64,000 nt of DNA, from assembly GCF_014646015.1 (NCBI RefSeq), contig NZ_BMMQ01000001.1, positions 186,001 to 250,000 of the forward strand, written 5' to 3'. This DNA is from Microbacterium nanhaiense. Lineage in GTDB: Bacteria > Actinomycetota > Actinomycetes > Actinomycetales > Microbacteriaceae. The translations under genes were made by a program, and so were the position numbers. Below are positions 24,594 to 32,283 of this stretch, one piece after another; the stretch's first letter is position 1; each line of letters begins with the position of its first letter. The notes beneath the pieces were generated by a model. That model saw only the letters and a program-made list of their open reading frames with translations. It was not told the origin of the DNA and did no database searches.

Positions 24594-24670
24594 TGGTTGC
24601 GGGAGCAGGATTTGAACCTACGACCTCTGGGTTATGAGCCCAGCGAGCTACCGAACTGCTCCATCCCGCG
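24594..24670 (-). tRNA. initiator tRNA-fMet (CAU), copy 2
   Basis: 77 nt with encoded CCA, C1-A72 mismatch and GGG/CCC anticodon stem as in copy 1. It is the promoter-proximal member of the tandem pair on the minus strand. Confidence 0.95.
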
Positions 24671-24768
24671 GCACATCTCTTACTTTACCTGCCGTTCATG
24701 GGGAGGCAAATCCGGGACGGATCCCGGGCGAGCCTGTGCGGCGGCTGGGCGCGTGCGATGATGGCCGC

Positions 24769-25578
24769 ATGAGCGCACACGAACCCGTCGGAATCGCCGT
24801 CTTCCAGTTCGCCCCCGCAGCCGATACCGACGCGAACCTGACCCGCCTCGCGGAGGCCGCCGAGGCCGCGGCGGATCGCGGCGCGCGGGTGCTCGTCGCC
24901 CCCGAGTACGCGAGCTATTTCGTGGATCCGCTCGACGAGAGCCTCGTGCGGTACGCGCAGGATCTCGACGGCCCGTTCACGCGATCGCTCGCGACGATCG
25001 CGGCCCAGCACGACCTCACGATCGTGGCGGGTCTCGTGGAGCGCGGCACCGGCGACCGGGTGCGCAATACTGTCGTCGCGGTCGACTCGACCGGCGTCAT
25101 CGCGAGCTATCGCAAGCAGCACCTGTACGACGCCTTCGGGCAGACGGAGAGCGAATGGATCGAGGCGGGTGAGCTCGCGGACCCGGAGACCTTCGTCGTC
25201 GACGGGCTGCGGTTCGGGCTCATGACCTGCTACGACCTGCGCTTTCCCGAGGCCGCGCGGATGCTCATCGACGCGGGTGCCGACGTGCTCGTCGTGCCGG
25301 CCGAATGGGTCCGCGGGCCGCTCAAGGAGCATCACTGGGAGACCCTCATCCTCGCGCGCGCGATCGAGAACACCGCGTACGTGGTCGCCGCCGATCACAC
25401 GCCGCCCGTGGGCGTCGGGCGCTCGATGATCGCGGATCCGCTCGGCGTCGTGACGGCGTCGCTCGGGGCGGAGGCCGACGTGACTGTGGGCTGGGCCTCG
25501 CGCGATCGCATCGTGGCGGTGCGCGAGACGAACCCGGCCCTCAAGCTGCGCCGCTACCGGGTCGAGCCCGCGAGCTGA
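24769..25578 (+). CDS. carbon-nitrogen hydrolase (nitrilase superfamily amidase)
   Basis: Nitrilase-superfamily hydrolase, 269 aa, probably cleaving an amide such as an omega-amide or deaminated glutathione (Nit1-like); the exact substrate is not readable. The Glu-Lys-Cys triad is complete: E46 in A-P-E-Y, K116 in Y-R-K-Q-H-L-Y-D, and C154 in M-T-C-Y-D-L-R-F-P-E. Length and the Y-D-L-R-F-P signature fit the Nit group. The ATG at 24769 has a GATGAT hexamer 6 nt upstream, fitting a leaderless message. It converges on and overlaps the aminotransferase gene by 25 bp. Omega-amidase and aminotransferase are a functional pair in some bacteria, but here they face each other. Confidence 0.88.
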   Translation: MSAHEPVGIAVFQFAPAADTDANLTRLAEAAEAAADRGARVLVAPEYASYFVDPLDESLVRYAQDLDGPFTRSLATIAAQHDLTIVAGLVERGTGDRVRNTVVAVDSTGVIASYRKQHLYDAFGQTESEWIEAGELADPETFVVDGLRFGLMTCYDLRFPEAARMLIDAGADVLVVPAEWVRGPLKEHHWETLILARAIENTAYVVAADHTPPVGVGRSMIADPLGVVTASLGAEADVTVGWASRDRIVAVRETNPALKLRRYRVEPAS

Positions 25579-26762
25579 GCGAGGCGATCGGCGGCCTCTC
25601 GGAGGACGTCTATCCGCTTGCAGGCCGCGAAGCGGACGAGAGAGCGGAACTCTCCGTCGTGCTCCTCGGTGACGAATGCGCCGAGCGGCACTCCCGCGAC
25701 GCCGCCGCGCGCGGGCAGCGCACGGCAGAAGGATGCGGCGTCGTCGAACCCGAGCGGGCGCGTGTCGACGACGGTGAAGTACGTCGCCGCCGGCCTCGAG
25801 ACGGCGAAGCCGGCGGCCTCGAGCCCGCGTCCGAGCGTCTCGGCCTTGGCGCGCATGTCTTCGGCGAGGCCCGTGAAGAACGCATCCGGCAGGCGAAGCC
25901 CCGCCGCGATCGCCGGTTGGAAGGGCGAGCCGTTCGCGTAGGTGAGGTACTGCTTCACCGTGAGAATCGCCGTGACGAGCGCCGAGGGGGCGGTCAGCCA
26001 GCCGATCTTCCAGCCGGTCGTGCGAAACGTCTTGCCGGCGGAGGAGATCGAGACCGTGCGCCCGCGCGCGCCCGGCATCGCCGCGACGGGGGAGTGCTCC
26101 GCACCGAAGGCTAGGTGCTCGTACACCTCGTCCGTGACGATGATCGCGTCGTGGCGCTCGGCGAGGCGCACGACGAGCTCCCGCGTGTCCTGCGAGAACA
26201 TCGCGCCGGTTGGATTGTGCGGATCGTTGATGAGGATGACGCGGGTGCGATCCGTCACGGCGGATGCCAGTTCGTCGGCATCCGGTTGGAACGCGGGCCA
26301 GCGCAGCCGCACCGGAACGAGGCGCGCGCCCGCCAGCGCGATCGCTGCGGCATACGAGTCGTAGAACGGTTCGAACACGACGACCTCGTCGCCGGGTTCG
26401 AGGAGCGCCAGCAGCGTGGCCGTCAGGGCTTCGGTCGCTCCGGCCGTGACGAGGATCTCGGTTCCGGGATCCCAGGCGAGGCCGTAGAACCTCTGCTGGT
26501 GCTCGGCGATCGCGCGGAGAAGGTCGGGCGTCCCGCGCCCCGGCGGGTACTGGTTCAGCCCCTCCGCGATGGCGCGGCGCGCGGCGTCGAGGACTTCCGC
26601 GGGGCCGTCCTCGTCGGGGAAACCCTGTCCGAGATTGATCGCATCGGTGCGCGCCGCGAGGGCCGTCATCTCTGCGAAGATTGTGGGTGCGACCTCACCG
26701 TTTCCGCCGAGGAGTCGGGCCCCTGCGGCCGCGCGTTGCCACGGTCCGGGTACAAGCGTCAT
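25554..26762 (-). CDS. PLP-dependent class I aminotransferase, DapC-like
   Basis: Fold-type I aminotransferase, 402 aa, close in motif pattern to actinobacterial DapC (N-succinyldiaminopimelate aminotransferase, lysine/peptidoglycan pathway), with methionine/glutamine transaminases as alternatives. Landmarks: N-L-G-Q-G-F-P-D-E-D-G-P near residue 43, Q-Y-P-P-G, N-D-P-H-N-P-T-G at 179-186, D-E-V-Y-E-H at 211-216, and the PLP lysine K244 in S-S-A-G-K-T-F, followed by G-W-K-I-G-W. A leaderless promoter hexamer (TAGCCT) lies 6 nt before the ATG at 26762. Divergent from htrA. Confidence 0.85.
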   Translation of the reverse strand: MTLVPGPWQRAAAGARLLGGNGEVAPTIFAEMTALAARTDAINLGQGFPDEDGPAEVLDAARRAIAEGLNQYPPGRGTPDLLRAIAEHQQRFYGLAWDPGTEILVTAGATEALTATLLALLEPGDEVVVFEPFYDSYAAAIALAGARLVPVRLRWPAFQPDADELASAVTDRTRVILINDPHNPTGAMFSQDTRELVVRLAERHDAIIVTDEVYEHLAFGAEHSPVAAMPGARGRTVSISSAGKTFRTTGWKIGWLTAPSALVTAILTVKQYLTYANGSPFQPAIAAGLRLPDAFFTGLAEDMRAKAETLGRGLEAAGFAVSRPAATYFTVVDTRPLGFDDAASFCRALPARGGVAGVPLGAFVTEEHDGEFRSLVRFAACKRIDVLREAADRLAQLAGSTR

Positions 26763-26768
26763 GTCGTC

Positions 26769-26774
26769 AGGCTA
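26769..26774 (-). promoter_or_regulatory. -10 hexamer, leaderless promoter of aminotransferase gene
   Basis: On the minus strand TAGCCT lies 6 nt before the ATG at 26762. Confidence 0.55.
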
Positions 26775-26868
26775 CCCGCGACGAACTCACACACACGGCC
26801 TATTTCGGGCATAGACGGCTCATAGGAAACGGGCGCATGCTGAAGTCATCAGCCCAGAAGGAGCAGCC

Positions 26869-28326
26869 ATGAGCAATGAGAGCGGTTCAATGATCCCCCC
26901 GCGTCCTGAGCGCCCTGCCGCCGAGCAGGCCGCGCGCGGTGGCTACGTCGGTCCCTCCACACCGCAGCCGGGCGCGCCGCAGTACGCAGCACCCGGCGCG
27001 GCGACGCAGGCGGGTGCGTTCACCGGTCAGGGCGGCGCGGACGCCTCCCAGCCCGGCTTCCCCCCGCCGACGACGCCGACATACGCCTGGGCGCAGCCGG
27101 AGCCGAAGCCGAAGAAGGCGAAGTCCGGCATCGGCGCGAAGGTCGCCGGCCTCATGGTCGTCGCCGCTCTCATCGGCGGTGGCGCGGGCCTCGGCGGCGC
27201 GTGGATCGGGTTCAACAGCTTCGGCGACGGCACGGCGCAGGAGGTCAGCTCCTCCTCGGCAACGGGCACCCAGAGCGTGACGATCAACAACCCCGAGGAC
27301 GTCAATGAGACGGCGGCGATCGCGGCGAAGGCCCTCCCGAGCGTCGTCACGATCGAGGCGGCGAGCGATTCGGCGGGCGGCAGCGGCTCGGGCGTCGTCC
27401 TCAGCGAAGACGGATACGTGCTCACCAACACGCACGTCGTGACGCTCGGCGGTGAGGCCGCCCACGCGCAGCTGCGCGTGACCATGTCGGATGGAACGCT
27501 CTACAACGCGACCATCGTCGGCACGGATCCCACCTATGACCTCGCCGTGATCAAGCTCGAAGACGCCAGCGGTCTGACCCCGATCACCTTCGCCGATTCG
27601 TCGAAGCTGAACGTGGGCGACACCTCCGTCGCGATCGGCGCCCCGATGGGGCTGAACAACACCGTCACGACGGGCGTCATCAGCAACGTCAACCGCGCGA
27701 TCGAGATCGCGTCGTCGGCCGCGCCGGACGACGAGTCGACCGAGGGCGACGGTGACCAGCAGTCGCCGTGGTTCTTCGATCTGCCGGGCCAGGAGCAGGG
27801 CGAGGGCACGACGCCCACCAACGAGTCGATCAAGATCGCGGTGCTGCAGACCGACGCGGCGATCAACCCGGGCAACTCCGGCGGCGCGCTCGTGAACGGA
27901 TCGGGCGAGCTGATCGGCATCAACGTCGCGATCGCCACGGCCAACTCGTCGAGCGGTGAGGGCGGATCCATCGGGCTGGGCTTCGCGATCCCCGCCAACA
28001 TCGCCAACCGCGTCGCGAACGAGATCATCGAGAACGGCAGCGCCTCGCACGGCCTCCTCGGCGCGAGCGTCGCTCCCGCCGCGAGCGTCGAGGGCACCAC
28101 GACGACCGGCGCGTACATCGCGGAGGACCCGGTGGCCGGCGGCGGCGCCGAGAAGGGCGGCCTGCAGAAGGGCGACGTCATTACCAAGGTCGACGGCGTG
28201 CGCGTCAACGACGCGATCGACCTCACGGCGCAGATCCGCGCGAACGCGGCCGGGGCCACCGTCACCATCACCTACGTGCGCGACGGAAGCGAGCACGAGG
28301 CGGAGGTCACGCTCGGCGAGATGTGA
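26869..28326 (+). CDS. membrane-anchored HtrA/DegP-type serine protease with PDZ domain
   Basis: HtrA-family envelope quality-control protease, 485 aa. A Pro/Gln/Gly-rich cytoplasmic N-terminus (1-85) is followed by one transmembrane segment (about 90-115), a trypsin-like domain with the triad H189 (T-N-T-H-V-V), D224 (Y-D-L-A-V-I-K-L) and S337 (N-P-G-N-S-G-G-A), and one C-terminal PDZ domain (about 390-480). An acidic Gln/Gly-rich insert (about 284-318) sits between the Asp and Ser. AAGGAG lies 7 nt before the ATG. The divergent 106-bp region shared with the aminotransferase gene must hold its promoter. Confidence 0.93.
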   Translation: MSNESGSMIPPRPERPAAEQAARGGYVGPSTPQPGAPQYAAPGAATQAGAFTGQGGADASQPGFPPPTTPTYAWAQPEPKPKKAKSGIGAKVAGLMVVAALIGGGAGLGGAWIGFNSFGDGTAQEVSSSSATGTQSVTINNPEDVNETAAIAAKALPSVVTIEAASDSAGGSGSGVVLSEDGYVLTNTHVVTLGGEAAHAQLRVTMSDGTLYNATIVGTDPTYDLAVIKLEDASGLTPITFADSSKLNVGDTSVAIGAPMGLNNTVTTGVISNVNRAIEIASSAAPDDESTEGDGDQQSPWFFDLPGQEQGEGTTPTNESIKIAVLQTDAAINPGNSGGALVNGSGELIGINVAIATANSSSGEGGSIGLGFAIPANIANRVANEIIENGSASHGLLGASVAPAASVEGTTTTGAYIAEDPVAGGGAEKGGLQKGDVITKVDGVRVNDAIDLTAQIRANAAGATVTITYVRDGSEHEAEVTLGEM

Positions 28327-28340
28327 GCCGATCGGAGAGG

Positions 28341-28368
28341 CGCCACCCGTTAGGCTCGACGGGTGGCG
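28341..28368 (+). terminator. htrA terminator overlapping promoter and start of the next gene
   Basis: Perfect 10-bp stem (CGCCACCCGT with ACGGGTGGCG) and 8-nt loop followed by TCTTTCTCTTT, a textbook intrinsic terminator. Its loop contains the TAGGCT hexamer of the next gene and its 3' arm contains that gene's GTG start. Confidence 0.75.
28351..28356 (+). promoter_or_regulatory. -10 hexamer, leaderless promoter inside terminator loop
   Basis: TAGGCT lies 6 nt before the GTG at 28363 and fills the loop of the htrA terminator. Confidence 0.5.
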
Positions 28369-29607
28369 TCTTTCTCTTTCGGCTCGGGCAACGCTGCCAA
28401 GCTCGCCCGGCTCCCGCTGTATGGGCTCGGCCGCCTCGTGACCCTCGTGGTGCCGCGCTCCGAGCGGTGGGTCTTCGGGTGCGGCGCGGGCATCGCCGAT
28501 GGCCCTCTCGCCGTCTGGGACGACGCCGCCGCCCGCGGAATACAGGCCGTCTGGCTCACCTCGTCGGACGCCGAGGCCCGGGAGGCCGAGCGCCGCGGGA
28601 TCCCCGCGGTGCCGAAGCTCAGCTGGCGCGGCTTTTGGGCGACGGCCCGGGCACGCGTCGCGGTCGTCGCGTTCGGCTTCGGCGACGTCAACCCTTACGC
28701 CGTCACCGGAGCGTTTGTCGCCCAGCTGTGGCACGGCATCCCTCTGAAGCGGATCGGTCTCGACGCGCCCGAGGTCTCGCGCAGTGCCTTCCTCCCGAAC
28801 TCCCGCTCCGTGCGCGCCCTGTTGCGGTGGATGTATCGCCGGTCGGCGCAGCGCATCGGCGTCATCCCGGCCGCGAGTCATCTGGTTCGCGGCCGCCTGG
28901 AATCGGCCTTCGGGATCTCGCACGAAAAGGTCGCGGTGACGGGCGAGCCCCGCGCCGACGTACTCTCGCACGGCGACGCACCCTCGCGCCGCGCGAGGGC
29001 ACGCGCGCTCGTCGGCTCACTCGTGCCTGAGGCGCGGGGCGATCGCCGCCTCGTGCTCTACGCCCCGACGTGGCGCAACGGCGACCCGGATCCGGGCGTC
29101 CCGCGCCCCGAGGAATGGAACCGCATCCTCGCGCTCCTCGAGCGCCACGATGCGACGCTCGTGATTCGCTCGCATCGCCTCGGCGAGGGCGAGTACGCGC
29201 CGCCGGAGCGGACGGATCGCGTCGCCCTGATGGGCGCGGGTGTGCTCGCCGACATCAATCTCGCGCTGCCCGCGTTCGACGCGATCGTGACCGACTACTC
29301 CTCGCTCGTCTACGACTCGGCGCTCGTGCCGCTCCCGGCGTTCTTCCTCGCCCCGGACATCGATGACTATGCGCGTCGCCGCGGCTTCTACGGCGAGTAC
29401 GCCGACATCACGGGCGGCGACGCGGCGCGCTCGTGGGCGGAGCTGCTTCCGGAGATCGACGAGGCGCTGGGCGACGCCGGCGCTCTGGAACGGCGCACCG
29501 AGCGCGCCAGGGAGCTGAGTCGGCGCGTGCACGACTTCCGCGACGGACACAACACGGATCGCGTGCTCGACGAGGTTCTCGCGCGCATCGGAAAGGCGCA
29601 TCGATGA
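28363..29607 (+). CDS. CDP-glycerol glycerophosphotransferase family protein (TagB/TagF-like)
   Basis: Membrane-associated glycerophosphotransferase of 414 aa, expected to build a poly(glycerol phosphate)-type wall polymer from CDP-glycerol. The two catalytic landmarks are present: H-G-I-P-L-K at 124-129 (with Q-L-W before) and T-D-Y-S-S at 310-314. The N-terminal 100 residues form the acceptor domain, the rest a GT-B donor domain. GTG start, leaderless; the ribosome has no Shine-Dalgarno here. It overlaps the next gene by 4 bp (ATGA). First of three such enzymes in this island, each differing in size, so they probably add different links (priming, linkage, polymerisation). Confidence 0.85.
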   Translation: MASFSFGSGNAAKLARLPLYGLGRLVTLVVPRSERWVFGCGAGIADGPLAVWDDAAARGIQAVWLTSSDAEAREAERRGIPAVPKLSWRGFWATARARVAVVAFGFGDVNPYAVTGAFVAQLWHGIPLKRIGLDAPEVSRSAFLPNSRSVRALLRWMYRRSAQRIGVIPAASHLVRGRLESAFGISHEKVAVTGEPRADVLSHGDAPSRRARARALVGSLVPEARGDRRLVLYAPTWRNGDPDPGVPRPEEWNRILALLERHDATLVIRSHRLGEGEYAPPERTDRVALMGAGVLADINLALPAFDAIVTDYSSLVYDSALVPLPAFFLAPDIDDYARRRGFYGEYADITGGDAARSWAELLPEIDEALGDAGALERRTERARELSRRVHDFRDGHNTDRVLDEVLARIGKAHR

Positions 29608-31040
29608 CGGCGACGATCGCACTCGACACCACGGGGCCCGTTCCCGCACTCATCGTCTCCGGCACGGGAACACCGCCGGAGCGCGCGAGCCTCACCGGCC
29701 CGCGGGCGCGCGTCGACGCCGAGCCCGTGGCGGCCGAATCGGGCTGGAGCGCCCGCCTGCCGCTGCACCGTTCGAGGTGGGGCGGCGCGGAACTCCCGCT
29801 CCCGAGCGGGAACTACCGCCTCGAGGCGGCGCGGCACGAGCTCCGCGGGCACGTGCCGATGACGATCGAGGGCACTCTCCGGGTCGCCGTCGCGGACGAG
29901 GCCGTCGAGATCGGGCCGCCCCTGGATCCGTCGGTCGAGGACCCCGAGGGGCGCGCCGCGCTCGAACGCCGATACGCGCTCCACGCCGTGCCGCTCGAGA
30001 ACGCGGTGTTCTTCGAGAGCTTCTACGGTCGCGTCGCGGGCGACAACCCGCTCGCGATCGACCGCGAGATCGCCCGCGTCGCCCCAGGCGTGACGCGCTA
30101 TTGGAGCGTCATCGACCTGTCGGTCGAGGTGCCGGACGGCGCGATTGCGGTCGTCGAGGGATCCTCGGAATGGTGGCGCGCGCGCAGCGCGAGCCGCCTG
30201 CTCGTCGTCAACGACTGGCTGCGCCGCCGCTATGTCCGCCGCCGCGGACAGCGGGTTCTGCAGACCTGGCACGGCACACCGCTCAAACGCCTCGCCCTGA
30301 CGCGACCCGGATTCCGCCCGCGCGCGTGGGGTGCCGTGCTCAAGGAATCGCGTCGCTGGGACGTCCTGCTCGCGCAGAACACCTACGCGGCTCGACTGCT
30401 GGCACGCGCCTACGCGTTCCGCGGCCGCGAGATGTGGGTCGAGGGTTACCCGCGCAACGACGCCCTCGCCACGGGCGACGGCGGATCCACGCGCCGGCAG
30501 CTCGGGATCGCCGACGGAGAGCGGGTCCTCCTCTACGCGCCCACCTGGCGCGACGACCGCTCGGAGATGGTCGACTTCCTCGACCCGGCGGAGCTGGCGG
30601 AACGCACCGGATCCGTCGTCCTCGTGCGCGGGCACAGCCGCACCCTGCTTCCCGGACAGAGCGTGACCGGCTCGCGCGTGATCGACGTCACCGGCTACGC
30701 CGACGCCGCCCGCCTGATGTGCGCCGCGGACGCGATGATCACCGACTACTCGTCCGTCATGTTCGACTTCACCATCACCGGCCGACCGATCTACTTCTTC
30801 GTGCCCGATCTGGAGCACTATCGGAGCGACCTGCGCGGCTTCTACTTCGACCTCGCCGAGCGCGCGCCCGGACCGGTCGTGCGCACGGCCGACGAGCTCG
30901 TCGAGGCGCTGGGGGAGGATCCGTCTCGCTACGCCGACCGCTACGCCGCGTGGCGGAAGGTGTTCAACGCGCGCGACGACGGCCGCGCGTCGGAGCGCGT
31001 CGTGGCCCGCATCTTCGACCGCGGGTTCCTGTCCCGCTGA
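29604..31040 (+). CDS. CDP-glycerol glycerophosphotransferase family protein with N-terminal extra domain
   Basis: Second TagF-like enzyme, 478 aa. The first ~125 residues form a strand-rich extra domain not seen in its neighbour (T-A-T-I-A-L-D-T-T start, R-S-R-W-G-G-A-E-L-P-L region), then a glycerophosphotransferase domain with W-H-G-T-P-L-K (HGTPLK at 223-228) and I-T-D-Y-S-S near 380. The sequence between contains L-L-Y-A-P-T-W-R, typical of the family. It is coupled to the previous gene by ATGA, and convergent with the GT2 gene, with only 6 bp between the stop codons. Confidence 0.85.
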   Translation: MTATIALDTTGPVPALIVSGTGTPPERASLTGPRARVDAEPVAAESGWSARLPLHRSRWGGAELPLPSGNYRLEAARHELRGHVPMTIEGTLRVAVADEAVEIGPPLDPSVEDPEGRAALERRYALHAVPLENAVFFESFYGRVAGDNPLAIDREIARVAPGVTRYWSVIDLSVEVPDGAIAVVEGSSEWWRARSASRLLVVNDWLRRRYVRRRGQRVLQTWHGTPLKRLALTRPGFRPRAWGAVLKESRRWDVLLAQNTYAARLLARAYAFRGREMWVEGYPRNDALATGDGGSTRRQLGIADGERVLLYAPTWRDDRSEMVDFLDPAELAERTGSVVLVRGHSRTLLPGQSVTGSRVIDVTGYADAARLMCAADAMITDYSSVMFDFTITGRPIYFFVPDLEHYRSDLRGFYFDLAERAPGPVVRTADELVEALGEDPSRYADRYAAWRKVFNARDDGRASERVVARIFDRGFLSR

Positions 31041-31046
31041 GCGGGG

Positions 31047-32138
31047 CTAGCGGCTCACGCGCGATGTGTCGATCGTGTCGCGTGCGCCCCGGACGACGCC
31101 GACGATGAACCCCGCGCCCCAGGCGACGTGCATCGTCGGAACGACCGCGAGCGACCAGAGCTTCTGCCGCATTGACGCGGCCGACTGCACGGCCGAGAAC
31201 CCGGCGATCACGAGCGCGTAGAGGGCGACGGGAACGAAGACGAGGCTCAGCACCGCCGCGAGCGCCCCGCGCACGACGCCGCCGACGCGGAGGCTCGCGA
31301 CGAGCGCCGCCGCCCCGAGCAGCACGACGAGGGCCGGCGGGGCGAAGTATCGCGTCGAGTTGCGGAAGCCGTAACGGCGCACCAGTTCGCCCCGCCACCG
31401 CCCGGTCGCGAGGAACTGACGGTACAGCTGGATCCAGCTTTCGCGGGGCCAGTAGGCGACCGAGAGCTTCGGGTCGAACATCACCCGGTAGCCCGCCTGC
31501 CGCAGACGCAGGTTCATCTCCCAGTCGGATCCGCGGCGCAGCGTCTCATCGAACAGGCCGACCTCCTCGATCGCGGCGCGGCGCATCACGCCGAGGTACG
31601 CGGATTCGGCCTCCGACTCCTCGCCGGACCCGTGATAGGCGCCGCCGCCCAGCCCGATCTTCGAGTTATAGGCGGCGGCGACGGCGCGCTGGAAGGGGGT
31701 GCGCCCCTCGGCGTGCATCGTTCCGCCGACATTGGCGGCCCGCGTGCGGTCCAGCGTCTCGATCGCCCGCATGGTGTATCCCGGGCTGAGCTCCGAATGC
31801 GCGTCGACGCGCACGATGGTGGGGTATTGCGAGGCGCGGATGGCGAGGTTCAATCCCACGGGGTTGTCCGCGGCCGGGTTGTCGACGACGGTGATCCGGT
31901 CGTCCTGCGCGGCGAGCCGGTGCGCGAGCTCGGTCGTGCCGTCATCCGAGGGAGCGAGCGCGATGACCAGTTCGATCGGCCCGTCGACCTCCTGCGCCAG
32001 AGTCGACGCGACGGCGTCCTGGAGATAGTCGACCTCGTTGAGCACCGGCATGATGAACGACACTCCGGATCCCGCAGGCACCGCGGGGGCGTCGCGGCGG
32101 TCCGCCTGCGGACGCGTCGAACTCGGATCGTTACGCAT
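31047..32138 (-). CDS. membrane glycosyltransferase family 2 (ExoA/EpsM-like)
   Basis: Processive or single-step GT2 glycosyltransferase of 363 aa. The N-terminal GT-A domain starts F-I-M-P-V-L-N-E, carries R-V-D-A-H (the DxD-type metal site, here D-A-H) and E-A-D-like E-S-A-Y-L-G, followed by G-S-D-W-E-M-N-L-R and the acceptor-binding region. The C-terminal ~120 residues hold about three transmembrane segments (A-L-V-V-L-L-G-A-A-A-L, V-L-S-L-V-F-V-P-V). A GATGAT hexamer 6 nt before the ATG at 32138 supports this start against upstream in-frame codons to 32282. It is divergent from the TagF-GT4 fusion gene. Confidence 0.82.
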   Translation of the reverse strand: MRNDPSSTRPQADRRDAPAVPAGSGVSFIMPVLNEVDYLQDAVASTLAQEVDGPIELVIALAPSDDGTTELAHRLAAQDDRITVVDNPAADNPVGLNLAIRASQYPTIVRVDAHSELSPGYTMRAIETLDRTRAANVGGTMHAEGRTPFQRAVAAAYNSKIGLGGGAYHGSGEESEAESAYLGVMRRAAIEEVGLFDETLRRGSDWEMNLRLRQAGYRVMFDPKLSVAYWPRESWIQLYRQFLATGRWRGELVRRYGFRNSTRYFAPPALVVLLGAAALVASLRVGGVVRGALAAVLSLVFVPVALYALVIAGFSAVQSAASMRQKLWSLAVVPTMHVAWGAGFIVGVVRGARDTIDTSRVSR

Positions 32139-32283
32139 TCGTCGATCATCCCATGGGAATTCGGAGGCGGGCTGGATACCGGCGCGGAGCAGCATAGCGG
32201 GTAACGATTGCGGCACGGTAGCGCGCGCGGTCAGGCATTTTTGCGCGTTCCCCAGGCTTGCCAGGCGTGTCGGCTGACACAAT

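Noticed and set aside
24393..24761. An open frame with a repeated LNLRPLGYEPSELPN segment.
   Set aside because: It is the complement of the two initiator tRNA genes read as protein; such tRNA-derived frames are a well-known annotation artefact.
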